Positions 20,464-32,754 of a DNA stretch of 64,000 nucleotides are shown piece by piece. The notes below the pieces were generated by a model. That model had not been told where the DNA came from. It saw only the letters and a program-made list of their open reading frames with translations, and searched no databases. Numbering within the stretch: position 1 is the first letter of the stretch; every line of letters begins with the position of its first letter. The DNA comes from Pilatotrama ljubarskyi (taxonomy: Eukaryota; Basidiomycota; Agaricomycetes; Polyporales; Polyporaceae): positions 60,417-124,416 of the forward strand of contig MU277676.1 of NCBI GenBank assembly GCA_022385805.1. Direction: 5' to 3'. A program made the translations under genes and the position numbers.

Positions 20464-22348
20464 TCATGCGCGGCGGCCCATCTCGCGCTCTAAGGCCCAT
20501 CTAACAGCCTCTTCCACATCCTCCGCAATGTATGTCGGCTTGTGGGTGGGCTCCCCGTGTGCGGGGTCGTATACACCCGTGCGGACGAGAATTGACGGCC
20601 AGCCTGCGCCGTTCGCACCTGCGATGTCTGTGAATTATGAGTGGGAGAAGGTGAGTATGAGAAGTGCATAGGTAAGTGGACGGGTACCTACCGGACTCGG
20701 GGTTGTCTACGTAATCGGACAAGGGTGGCATAAGTGGGTGAGACAGAAAAGAGCTATATGCTTCAGACTCTACGTACCTCCGACCATGTATCTACGGTCA
20801 CCACGCATAGGGTCAGCCTACTCTGCCGGTTACCAGTAGACACCGCCACTCACACAGTAGGCATCCGCTCTACACGCCCGCCTTGCAGTTCATCCAGCCT
20901 GTCCTTGAGGACCTTCTCCGCGAACTTGTAGGTCGCGGTCGTCGGCTTGCCATACTGCACGTACGGATAGGTCTGTCCCACTAGCGCCTACAACGCGAGA
21001 CCGTTACCCTATCGCCCAAAAATCATACTGGAAAGAGAAACGCACCTTGTACACGGCCTGGAACGCCTCCCGGAACGCGCCCTGGCCCAACCTCGGCTGT
21101 GGGAAGTCCGACTTCCAGAGCAAGTCCGGGTTGCAGAACACCAGCTCGATCGGCTTGTCCTTTTCACGCTCCGCCGATTTGACCTCGCGTTCGTGCTCAT
21201 GTTTGCGCGCGTGCTGCGGCAGCGGCTGCTGCTCCGCGGGCGCGGGCGTGTCGAGGTAGGGCCCGCCGATGAGGCCGCGCGAGCGGATGACGTCGAGGAC
21301 GACTTGAATGTCGAGCGACCAGTTGCGCGGGTCGTGGAAGACGAAGATGGCGGATATGGGCGTCTGGGAAAAGTCTACGGACTTGGTGAGGACTGGGGTG
21401 AGTGAAGGGTGTATAGGAAGGGAAAGAAGAGGGTACCTTTGTGGAGGCGCGCTCTTCGGGAGTCAGGTCGTGAAATGGCCATACTCTGCAGCTGTGAGCC
21501 GCGGGTGCGTGGCAGGAGAGGGATGGGGCTTACTCCGGTTTCCATGCAAGCACGTCCAAAGTCGTGTAGGCGTGCTTGAACCCGTATCTAAGCATTTAAG
21601 TCAGTCCCAGCCCCCGCAAAAACCATCGACGACGCGGACCCTTCTGCGACCTTCCGAACCACGTCGTTCCGTCCCCCGAGCACTAGGACAGGCTTGTCGG
21701 CGTACTTGTGCACCACCGACTTCAGGATGGTGTGCGCTTGAACGATCTGGTTACTGTGGATCTGTGAAAGCTGTGTGAGTCTCGCGTCCGGCATTGGAGA
21801 GATGGGCCTACCTCGACGCCCAGCTGCGAGCTCAGCTTGTGTCTGCGAGCCTCCTCGCCGACGCCGCCTCCGTTCGTGAGCTGTGAGACAGAGACGGAGA
21901 GTGAGACCCGAGATGGTAGAAGTAGTGGATCTTGCTGACCAGAATAAAGGGGATCTTCCTTGCGGCCACCATAAGCAGACATTAGCCGGCATACTCGAGC
22001 GACTACTTACACTCCCATGGGATTGGCACCGTTTAGCATTTCAAGGGCTCGCCTGGCCGCTGGGATGGTGTGTGGGCCGCGCAGCAAGACGCCGTCCTAT
22101 TCAGTGTCAGTGCAAGCCACTCAATCAACCTCAATAAAGCTTACTATATCAAACGTGAAGACGAGTGGGGGCAGCCTGCGCTGCGACGCCTGCTCTGCAA
22201 GAGCTTCGGTACGTGCATCGTACTGCGTTCAGAAGCGTGACGTACGCTGTATGGACCGGTACGCCAAAGCAGCCCTGCCGCATGCCCACGAGCATCTCCT
22301 TGACGTTGAAGAGAGCGCGGTTCGTGTAGACAGTATCGTGGTGGCCAT
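20464..22348 (-). CDS. mitochondrial HAD-superfamily IIA phosphatase, HDHD5/CECR5 type (YKR070W-like)
   Basis: Thirteen exons in phase give 407 residues: 22246-22348, 22145-22194, 22011-22096, 21940-21958, 21812-21880, 21640-21770, 21534-21587, 21437-21485, 21046-21381, 20854-20987, 20778-20791, 20692-20706, 20464-20627. The first 45 residues are Arg/Ser/Ala-rich without acids, a mitochondrial presequence. HAD motif I is FTFDIDGVLLRG, motif II the segment FILLTNGGG, the cap contains KPVLVLGG and DVLAWKP, and motif IV is YMVGDNPESDIAGAN, followed by SILVRTGVYDP. This is the class IIA fold acting on small phosphorylated molecules; the substrate of CECR5 proteins is not established. Three exons are only 14, 15 and 19 nt, yet each is required to keep the conserved motifs. 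It is divergent to the peroxin gene (288 bp apart). Confidence 0.92.
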
Positions 22349-22636
22349 GATGGTCGACGACGAGGACGTCGACGGCGACAGTGAGAACGCTTTCCGAGGT
22401 TCCCGGAGTTGTCGGACCGAAAACGCGACGCGCTTGGGCGCCTACGAGCAACGCCTCCCGCGTCACGCGAATTTGGCAGTCGCACGATCTGGGGAAGCTC
22501 GTGATTGTACTGCTGCGACGCTCTCTCTGCACGTCGACCGCCTCCCCACTCTTCCTCTTCCTGCACGCCCGCCTACGACAGACCGCCCAATGATCCCGCA
22601 ACGCTGAGCTGGCGACTGCTGTAACTGCTGTACATC

Positions 22637-24452
22637 ATGTCCAAACCGTCTGACGATGCTCTCCACGCTTCTCCGCTCATCGAGTTCCTCAATGCGCTTC
22701 CGTCGCCTCTCGCGACCACTCTGGTTGGGCTCGCACCTTCAATAGCTAGAGCACGCTACTCCATGCAACTGCTGAGCTGGAAGGCTCCCTGGGAGGACTG
22801 CTGGCTTGCGCTTGCGCTCTGGTGGGCCCTGTGTCTCATCCCGGAATTTGGCCTTAGGTGCGTCCATGAGGTGCTGCTTAGGGATTGCGGGACGCGCGTA
22901 CGGAGCTTCCTTGGTGTGAATTATAAACCCGGATACTTTAAGAGCTTCACATCCTTACTGCATCTCTGATCGCCCGCTAGAAGACTGACATGCCATCTAG
23001 GTACCTACTTCCACCCGCCGCCTTCCTCCTGTTCTTCGCATTGCGGTCAAGAGGGGCCTCGCAACAAATCTCCGCCTTGGTTACCGAAGATACACTCCAA
23101 CGCGCCATCAACGACCTCACGACAATCCGCACTCTCCTGCCCTCTCTTCAGTCCGTCTCATCCGCGACCTCCATACCCCCGCCCATTGTCCTCCTCCGCG
23201 TCTTCTCTGTACTGTACGTGCCCTACCTCCTGCTCACCTACCTCGTGCGACTCCGCATCCTGCTCGCGATCAGCGGGACCATCCTGCTCACCTGGCGCTC
23301 CCGCTGGGCCGCAGTCATCCGCCGTGGCTTCTGGCGAAGCGCGCACTTCCGCTGGGCCACGTACCGCGCCTGGTCCGTCATCTCCGGGCAGCCCCTCCCA
23401 CCCATCAAGCTCTCCCCCGAATCGCAGTCCGAAGCCAAGCTCGTCTCGCTCGCGTCCTCACCAAAAGCCCAGCCATGCCCGGGCACGTCCATCCGCTTCC
23501 TGTTCACGATCTACGAGAACCAGCGCTGGTGGATGGGGCTCGACTGGACGGCCGCGCTCCTCCCTGGGGAACGTCCCTCGTGGTGCTCTGCCTCACAGCA
23601 GCCTGTCGCGCCACCAAGCGCGTTCACTCTTCCCGCCCCTACAACGGTGTACACGCTCGCGCCCGATGGGAAGCACCGCCTGAAGCGTACCGCGCGCTGG
23701 ACGTGGGAGGAACCGGAGTGGCGCGTCGTCGTGCGGCGCGAGGGCGCGGGCACGAGCAGGGTCGAGCGCCCGCTGCCGAGCGCGAAGGAGGAGAGCGCGG
23801 CGGCGTCGGGTGCGAGTCGCATCCTGAAGGCGGCGGGCAAGATGCGCCAGCCGAGCATCGATGCTGGAGATCGTAAGTCGGAGAAGGAGAAGGAGGGGGA
23901 GAAGACGGGGGAGCATGGCGAGGAGCGTGTAGAGGCATTGGGACACGGTGGCGAGGATGAGGACGAGCCGCTCACAGACCCCGATGGTTGGGTATATGCG
24001 GATAATAAGTGGGAAGGCGCGAGCAACAAGGGCGGTATGGGCAAGGTGCGCGCTGTTCGTTCATGCAGTCTGTGCACCGGTTGATGACCTATGGACAGTA
24101 CACCCGGTACCGTCGGTGGACACGCGTCGCCGTCCTCACCGAGACAGTCGAGCTCGTCGAGCCAGGCGAGCTCGGGATCCAACGAGACCAGCCCGCGCCT
24201 GTCATCACGCCCGAAACCCAGAAAGCGGACGTCACGGCGTCCCCAACGGCGTCACCAAAGGTGCAGCCCCGGGTCAACGACGCGAAGGCCCTGCCGGCAC
24301 CTGAGGGTGTCAAGCTGGATGCCCATTCGCCAGGCCACAGTGACGGTGCGGCAGTCGCGTCTGCAGAGATCGTGCAGCCTGGGGAGGACGAGGGGTCGCG
24401 TCTGCGGCAGCGGCTGAAAGCTGCGGTAAAGGGCGCGGCCGCTCACTCGTAG
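22637..24452 (+). CDS. peroxisomal membrane peroxin with Pex24p and dysferlin domains (Pex23/Pex30 family)
   Basis: Three exons (22637-22857, 23001-24045, 24099-24452) give 539 residues. Hydrophobic segments at about residues 50-85 (WLALALWWALCLIP; LLPPAAFLLFFAL) and 125-160 (VLYVPYLLLTYLV; ILLAISGTILL) form the reticulon-like membrane part of Pex24p domains. Then comes the N-terminal dysferlin motif ENQRWWMGLDWTAALLPGERPSW and, after a charged low-complexity linker, the C-terminal one, DPDGWVYADNKWEG and TRYRRWTRVAVL. The family sits in ER-peroxisome contact sites and controls peroxisome number. Intron 1 is 143 nt, about twice the usual length. The Lys/Glu-rich linker (KSEKEKEGEKTGEHGEE) is variable within the family. 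Confidence 0.9.
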
Positions 24453-24949
24453 TCTTTTCTTTGTATGATCTCCAAGATTTGCCATGATCTTGGCGTTCGT
24501 CGTAGCGTTTCTTGATCTATAGCTGTAGCTCTCGTCCTAGCAAGCTCGTTTCAGAAGTCCCGCTGGGAGTCTTTTCACGCTCGTCTTCCCCACGCCGGCA
24601 GAGCGTGATGCATTGATGTGTCTGCCTCTGGGAGACTGTTGGCTGGGAGTACTTGTTCTGCTCACCTTCTGCACTCTGGCGCCTATATTTGGAAACCACC
24701 TTGCCTCTTTAGGCAAGCAAGTAAGTTCGCCACAGCATCGTGGCGACGGCTCGCATATCCGTGACCGTCCTCCACGGCCCAAACCCTGATCTGCCCATAT
24801 TCGACTCAGAGAGTCAGTGTTACCACTGTTACGTCGCTGTGGCATCCTTAGCTTGCACGACATCCGCCCATTAATAGGCCCACACTCGCCGCGCCTGAGT
24901 GATGATAGGAGCCAGGAAATCATGCGCAATCGGGCGCGCGATGCGACTC
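24453..24949. other. intergenic region, no gene seen
   Basis: The 3' flank of the peroxin gene and distal promoter of the caleosin gene. No supported frame or RNA structure. Confidence 0.4.
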
Positions 24950-25008
24950 TGACGTCACCACGAGCAGTAGCTTAAAGACGCGTCACGGCGAGAGACGCGT
25001 CGACCAAT
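24950..25008 (+). promoter_or_regulatory. promoter element cluster upstream of caleosin
   Basis: A perfect CRE palindrome TGACGTCA (24950-24957), two ACGCGT boxes in direct repeat (24978-24983 and 24995-25000) and a CCAAT box (25004-25008) lie 84-142 bp before the caleosin start. CRE sites bind bZIP factors of the ATF/CREB class, ACGCGT is the MBF-type cell-cycle box, and CCAAT binds the HAP complex. The sites are seen in sequence; use by this promoter is inferred. Confidence 0.4.
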
Positions 25009-25091
25009 CACTTCCTCCTCTTTACCACTCCCCCTCGTCCCCCTCTCACACAGACAAGCTCATCTCTGCCCTGACCGTCGAGGAGAGCATC

Positions 25092-26010
25092 ATGGCCGAC
25101 GTGCAGAAGCAGAACATCGCCGTTCAGACCGCCATCCCTGAGGTGCGCGTCACCATCGAACGGCCGCCCTTCAACCCGCAGCCCGCGCAGCGCAAGCATC
25201 TCCCCAACGCCGGTGAGTAGCTCGTTTTCGCGCATACAGCACCCTCAATGCTCATCCTAGACCCCAGGAACGGCGCGTGCCAACAGGGCGCCTACGACCA
25301 CCGCGCCGGACGGCTCTCCAGAGTGGACGGAACGGCATTCGAACCAGACCGTCCTCCAGCAGCACTGTGATTTCTTCGACACGGACAGCGATGGGATCAT
25401 CTGGCCGCTCGACACGTACCGCGGCTTCTACGCGCTTGGCTTCGGGTTCTTCCTCAGCCTGCTCGCCGTGCTCATCATCCACTCGAACTTCTCATACCCG
25501 ACGTGCCCGACTATTTTCCCGGACCCGTTCTTCAGGCTGTACATAGCCAACATGCACAAGGCGAAGCATGGGAGCGACACCGGGACGTACGACAACGAGG
25601 GCCGCTTTATCCCGCAAAAGTGGGTCGTCGGGTCGCTGTTTCTATCTATACTGTGACAGGGTCTAACCTCATCTCGCGCTAGGTTTGAGGACTTCTTCAA
25701 CAAGTATAGTAACGGCAAAGATGGCCTCACTCTCACCGACCTTTGGGAAGCGCTTAAGGGTCAGCGCGTCATCATGGACCCCGTCGGGTGGGGCGGCGCG
25801 TTCTTCGAATGTGAGCGTTGACGCGCTACTACTGGTGTCGACAAGAGCTCACCGAATGCTGCTGCATATGCAGGGATCGCGACGTACATTTTGCTGTGGC
25901 CTGAAGACGGCGTCATGAGGCGGGAGGACGTTCGGAGGGTCTATGACGGAAGCATCTTCGTTGACATCGCGTCGAAGCGGGCGGGAACCGCTAAGACGAA
26001 GGCCGCATGA
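25092..26010 (+). CDS. caleosin (lipid-droplet peroxygenase family)
   Basis: Exons 25092-25212, 25268-25619, 25683-25810 and 25874-26010 give 245 residues. The single EF-hand reads CDFFDTDSDGIIWPLDTYRGF with a full calcium loop. The central hydrophobic stretch ALGFGFFLSLLAVLII precedes the caleosin motif FPDPFFRLYIANMHKAKHGSD. The heme-linked histidines expected of peroxygenases are present near residue 75 (QQHCDFFD) and in NMHKAKHG. The C-terminal part has FEDFFNKYS and PVGWGGAFFEW. Caleosins coat lipid droplets and, in fungi, oxidise unsaturated fatty acids with hydroperoxides. CRE, ACGCGT and CCAAT boxes lie just upstream. The C-terminus KTKAA is basic. Confidence 0.93.
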
Positions 26011-26536
26011 AGATGCAGCCAAAGATAGAGCTCGGTATAGATGGAGGGCGACACGCCTATAGAGACTTTTTGGCATCTCATTCTCGGCTCGGACTCGTTC
26101 GCAGACTGTAATGCCCGTATTGTGGCATGTTGTACATTCCAGACTTCCATACACGGTGTCTTACTATTTGCAGAAATATCAGGGAAGACGGGACTGGCGA
26201 CCAGAAGGAGTTGTGATTGTCACGGTGATAGCAGCGGAGATTGTTAGTACGATACAGATCACGCAGGCGGTAGAATGTGCGTTCAAGCACTATAATCTGG
26301 AGCGGCAATGTGAATGCGGAGGAAGCAGAGTATATATTACAATGCACAATCGACGCCTCCGACGCTCCTCCACACTTTCGTAAGCCCGACGATGTTATGG
26401 TCGCGCTTCCAAGATGGTCGGGCGTCAACCACGCGACTCGTCCGAGATGTTATTGTCCGCCCTTCATTTGCCAGACGGCATGTCAGTAGCAACCCTCCCT
26501 TGACACTGTTGGCGTGCGGTTGCGAGAGTGTCCGAT
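26011..26536. other. intergenic region, no gene seen
   Basis: Region between the convergent caleosin and orphan gene ends. A short hairpin-like GGCGCCGCAGGCGC lies at about 26551, just inside the next gene's 3' end. No supported feature. Confidence 0.4.
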
Positions 26537-27173
26537 TCACTCAGGCCCAAGGCGCCGCAGGCGCGGATAGGGGTGCTTTGTAGGGTTGCTTTTCATCTGT
26601 ACGAGCGATCTGAGGGCGGGCTTCCAGCGCCGCGGTGACCGTTCTATAGTGCCAGCCACCAGGATGTGGCCATGACGCGCGCCAGCGAGACTTTGCATCG
26701 CCAGGCTGCCTTCCGAGCTACTCAACCGCCTCTGTATTGTGCACGTATAAATGAGCGAGAGGACAAGGGCTAGGCGGAAGCAAGACGTACGTTGGCTAGG
26801 CGAAAGAGTGTGGTACGGAGCTTCTCCAGGGCGGTGCATAGGGCGTTCGACCCATTCATGATCGCCGCGCTGTCCTCTGCGCAGCACTGGCGGACGCGGT
26901 GATATGCCGCGAGAGGTCCTTGGCCGTGGGCGTCCTCTTCCGAGCCTTAGGGAGGCTGGAGATGCGAGGCCGGGTCAGCGGCTACATCGCCAGAGGACGA
27001 ACAGGGTGAGGCGGAGATGAGACTCACCTTGCTCCGGGAAATGGCCCGTCGCGTGTTCAGTGCGGTCGTGTACCTCGCACCAGAGCGAGGCCGGTCTTGA
27101 GAGGTTTGTCTGTCAGACGTGTGATTTCTGGATGGATGGATGAGAGCGAAGAACGCCTGAGTGGTTGTTCCAT
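26537..27173 (-). CDS. small three-exon gene, unknown function
   Basis: The model 27074-27173, 26791-26945, 26537-26731 joins in phase to 149 residues. Introns have GT-AG ends: GTACAC...CTAAG (128 nt) and GTACGT...ATACAG (59 nt). The first exon contains EITRLTDKPLKTGLAL. The second contains QCCAEDSAAIMNGSNAL followed by an amphipathic helix (ALEKLRTTLFRLAN). A TATA-like CATATATATATG lies at 27285-27296, about 115 bp upstream. I recognise no family. The same codons for RLTDKPL occur, in phase and near an ATG, at 62096-62117. The third exon is basic and less convincing, so the true 3' end may differ. Confidence 0.4.
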
Positions 27174-28034
27174 GGCCGAGGGGGGGGAGTGCCAGTGGGT
27201 GGTCGCTCAAGGGGCCGAAGAAGGCGATGGGAGGCACTCGGGGATGCCTTCGAGTGTTGCTGGTGATGTCCCAACCAGCCGGGGCATATATATATGAAAT
27301 GAGGGGCGGACGCTTGGTCCATGCAGGAGGGGGCGAGGGCAATGCGTCGACCGGAAAGGGCGAGTGGGTGACGCCTTGACCTGAAAGTAATGGAGGCGCA
27401 TCGTCCTCGCATGTCACTGGTAGTTGAAGTATCGTGCGAGCCAAACGAAATGAGGTCGGCGGCTTCGTCCGTATGCAGTCTGTCAGCGAGGACGGCTGTT
27501 ACAGCCAAGATTCACACTTGGCATCGTACAGTATCAAGCTGACGAAACTGCAAGATTTGGCTGTAAAGCGGAGCCAATAGTAGTAGGACCGGAACGCCTC
27601 AATCCTACGAACTTCCCAAAACAAAGGAAGCACGAGCAAATGGGCAAAGCGTTCATCCACGCTGAGGCTGGAGCCTCCGGTCACTGCGCGCACAAGTTAC
27701 GGGCCGGCGCTCGACTCCGAACGAGATTCGCGTGGACAACGAGATGTATTCCTAGAGATACAGGGTGAGAGACGAGAGGGGGAGCCCGAGCACCGACGTC
27801 GATACTGGCGGGACTACGGTCATGGCGCGATCATTGGCGTTGGTGCGACGTTGACTAGAGTATCGTGACGTGTGATACTACTGTGATAGGTACATTTTAC
27901 AAAAGTCCGAATAAGGAAGTCACGTGTAACGCGCCAAGAAACACATCATTTACAAACGCAAGGACCAACAAAGTCAAGAAGGCAGTCATCCAGTAGTCTC
28001 CAGGCTCACGTCGCTATCTCGTGAGTGCCCCTCA
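27174..28034. other. intergenic region with orphan-gene promoter
   Basis: Holds the presumed promoter of the minus-strand orphan gene (TATA-like run at 27285-27296). I looked for the missing N-terminal domain of the O-methyltransferase relic that follows and did not find it. Confidence 0.4.
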
Positions 28035-29257
28035 GTGATGTGGCTGAAGTACCGCAGCAGGTTCACGCTCTTGATTCAAAGAGGAGATGAAAGTTACAAG
28101 TCAGTCGCTTCCTTGACGGAGTGGCTTCTTCCAGACACACGCACAGGCAGCGCCATGATGGATGCTAAAGGCGGTTTGCATCGTCGCACTGGATGCGGGG
28201 AGCCTGCCGTAGAGTCATCTGCTGCGCATGAGCCTCCAGAGGTCATCGTACAACACGCCACTCCCTTCGATCTCGCTTTCGACACGAATCTCAACTACTT
28301 CAATTGGCTGGAATTGCCTGAGAACCTTGTCCGTCTGGAGCGCTTCGGGCATGGGATGACTGGGACCCGCTACTGGTGGGAGACTCAGCGCGAGGTTCTC
28401 CACGGTGATTCCTTGGCTCCTCTTCTCAGACATACCTTCTGACGACATTCATGTATAGGCTTCCCGTGGGCGGAGCTTCCGCCTGACTCGGTACTAGTTG
28501 ACGTCGGGGGAGGGATCGGTTCGACGTCCTTGGTGGTTGCGCAGGCCCATCCTCAGATCAAGTGGTGGTCGTAGAGGACCGAATTCAAGTGGTGGAGGCC
28601 GCGCCTTCAGTGAGTCCTTACACCTGTCTCGATGAACGACTGTGCTGGAGTGTACTGACACACCTGCTTTCGTAGTCGTGGGGTCCAAAGTACGCTCCGC
28701 TGTTCAAGTCAGGACGTATAACATTTCGCGCGCGGGACATGTTAAGTCCTTGGGAGCCCCTTACGTCCGGAGAGACTCCAGATGTATTTCTCCTCCGCCT
28801 CGTCTTGCATGATTGGCAGGACGAGGACTCCCGCAAGTGAGTAGAATCACGCTGGAACCTCTGGAACTTCAGCCATATACTTACCTATGGGCCTCGCAGC
28901 ATACTGCGCAGGCTCCGATCCGCCGCGGGTCCTAACACGAAGCTCCTCATCGGTGACATGCTTTTACCCTATGCGTGCGAGAGCGAAGAGGCATCCGTCG
29001 AGGACCACTCTCCTTTGTTGCCTAACTTGGGCGTGGCGAACATACACGGGTATCTCCTTGACATCTTGGTATGTTCCCGTCCATTACACCTGCAGCGCGT
29101 GGTCTGAGAATTGATACAGATGATGGCCTTGTTCGGCTCCAAGGAACGCACGATTAACGAGATGACTGAATTGGCGCTCTCTACTGGCTGGAAGATCGAG
29201 ACGGTGAAGCGTCCGCCCGGATCGCTGATGACATACATCACAGCCATCCCTGTCTGA
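28035..29257 (+). pseudogene. O-methyltransferase (COMT-like, SAM-dependent) pseudogene
   Basis: Segments up to 28404, 28459-28609, 28676-28836, 28900-29068 and 29120-29257 show a class I O-methyltransferase: LPENLVRLERFGHGMTG, the SAM loop LVDVGGGIGSTSLVVAQ, the catalytic-base region FLLRLVLHDWQDEDSR and the end GSLMTYITAIPV. Near 28562 the frame breaks: HPQIK ends in a stop, while one frame over VVVEDRIQVVEAAPS continues, so one base is missing. The N-terminal dimerisation/winged-helix domain (normally about 150 residues) is not found upstream; only DESYKSVASLTEWL remains. Both lesions point to a pseudogene; a single sequencing error could explain the frameshift but not the truncation. Live relatives methylate phenols or secondary metabolites. 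Confidence 0.7.
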
Positions 29258-29826
29258 AAGTTGGAACGTAACGAGTATAGGCTGAACGGGCATTGTACGT
29301 CTTGTGGTGGCACTTCGTCTGAAGCATAAAGTCCTGATTAGCGGATGAGCCGTATGTAGCGTCCAGACTGTTACGAGCCGTCGCACCTGCAATTATCTCC
29401 CGCGCCTGTTATACTGTGAGGAACCTTTGATGCACCAGTGTCGGATGGACTACTCGATGAATCTCGTAAGTGAACGAGTAGGCTTGAACGGCGAACGCAA
29501 CTCCGACTAATCGTATGAGGCAGCGACGCGGCCACGTGATCGAGACGAACGTTACTGGTCTTCGAGCGCAATAGCGTAGGACCGACAGAAGACGCGTTGA
29601 CGTGGAGGGTACACGATTAGTATGTCGACGGTGGACCGTACTAGATCAGACTTCCTAATTGGATACGGCCAATAGTCGTAAGATTGCAGAGTCACGAGAA
29701 CGACTTGTATTCACGAAAAGACAGAACTTGTGGACGAAGATACACGGAGACCCTGGGGGATACAAGACCATGAAACCTGAGCATATCGAGACCGCAGAGC
29801 CATCAGACGGCGATCTTATCAACTCC
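29258..29826. other. intergenic region, no gene seen
   Basis: Lies between the 3' ends of the O-methyltransferase relic and the peroxidase gene. Frames are short and carry no recognisable motif. Confidence 0.4.
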
Positions 29827-31266
<1,440 letters not shown>

Positions 31267-31335
31267 GCCGGATACCTGATCAGGAGGAGAGAGAGCTCGA
31301 ATGGCTTGGAGTTCCTCCTTCGAGCTTGCCCTCTC

Positions 31336-31341
31336 TTTATA
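31336..31341 (-). promoter_or_regulatory. TATA box of the peroxidase gene
   Basis: GTATAAAGAG on the minus strand, about 70 bp upstream of the peroxidase ATG, in the position expected for a strongly expressed fungal secretory gene. Confidence 0.6.
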
Positions 31342-32754
31342 CCTTTCGTCCGTGCCGTGAAAACCATACTGCAAGACGTTGGACTCACGGAGAGACGGTC
31401 TGCATCCGAGCACTTCCACAAGAGGGCCTGCTCAGTGCGGTTCGAGTGAGCCCCTCTGCCCAATCACAGGTCAGGGATTCTCGTATGTAGAATAGAGGGT
31501 ATGTTGTGTTCCACGCATTCTACACACAGGGTGGCCCATCTCGCTGGTGTCGACATAGTACAAAGACACACCTCCAATGGCTCGGGACCAGAGCATGTGG
31601 GTGCCTTCCCGGTGTTGACAGACGAGGGAAACGGACATGAACAAACTAACAAGCGCTGCGAAATCTGGGGCCGAGGAGTCAATAACGCATACATCTCTGT
31701 CGCAAGCAGTGCTCACCGACGGGAATGCCCAAGACTTTCCAGACGACACTGCCACACGCAATTCAGGTGGAAGAACATACTTCGGCCGATGGAACAACCA
31801 GACGGTGCCGCAGACCGTCCTGCCAGCCTTGCGATCTAGGAAAATGTAAAGGTCCACATACCGGGATGATAGAAGTCCCTCACTTCCTTGAGGGTTGGTG
31901 TCGAAATGCCTTCCCATAGCATCAGGTGCTACTCTACCCCTGTTGATGTGATCAGAAGTCAGACTCGCGGCGGCCGGGATGAACGCCAAGCTGGGTGAAA
32001 TCCCAAGTTCGCCAGGTACTGCGAAAGAAAAGAAGGCAATACGATGAGGAAGCATACATCTCCGTCGGACATAGGAGACATGCACTAGATGCATTGAAAC
32101 GTGACTGAGCGCATTAGCATTGAAACGTGACTCTGAACGCATTCGAGCCGCCCAGAACGCCCACAAACATCTGCCGCTGCTGCTCAACTCGTCCGGCTGA
32201 GGGATATGGTCAAGACACGAAGACACGGGCGTGGCACGCAGGGTGCCCATAGCGCAAGAGGCAATACAACAAGCCCCACCGACCAGCGCGGGATCAACAA
32301 CGTTCACATACACATGCCCACACAGGCTCACGTGGCGGCCAAACTGGAAGAAGCAGCTGATCCCGCCCCGGGAATCGCCAAGTCGCCAAGTCGCCAAGCC
32401 AGCCCTGCAAAATCACTCCGTCCTCGCAGTGTCTCAGGGTAAGCTATACGGCGTACTCAGGCTACCCCCAGGTCCTGGGAGGCCGCGGGCATAGGGAGGA
32501 AGCTCTTCAGGCAGAGCTACGTGCGCCCGATCTTCCCGTAGACGTAGTGGTCGAACAGCCTGGTATACCGTTCGCAAATCGCTACGGTAGCGGAACCGGT
32601 ATAACACTGGTATCTGGACCATCCTCAGTCAACCAACAAATGATAAAGGAGGAACCCACAAAGGCACGCACCATAGCAATAACATACACTTCTCCCGCAC
32701 CATCCTTCTCCCCTGCCATCGCCTCAGCCTCCTCAGACCCCTCAGCCTCTTCCC
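31342..32754. other. 1.4-kb region without a supported gene
   Basis: Upstream region of the peroxidase (minus strand) and 3' flank of the metal transporter. A 308-codon frame on the minus strand (31471-32397) has patches that look coding (DLYIFLDRKAGRTVCGTVW) but no domain, and its first 100 codons are unconvincing; see the rejected list. Confidence 0.35.

Noticed and set aside
31471..32397. 308-codon open frame on the minus strand
   Set aside because: Some stretches look coding, but there is no recognised domain, the first third is Cys/His-rich noise, and candidate splice sites do not give a better product. Long frames by chance are common at this GC content.
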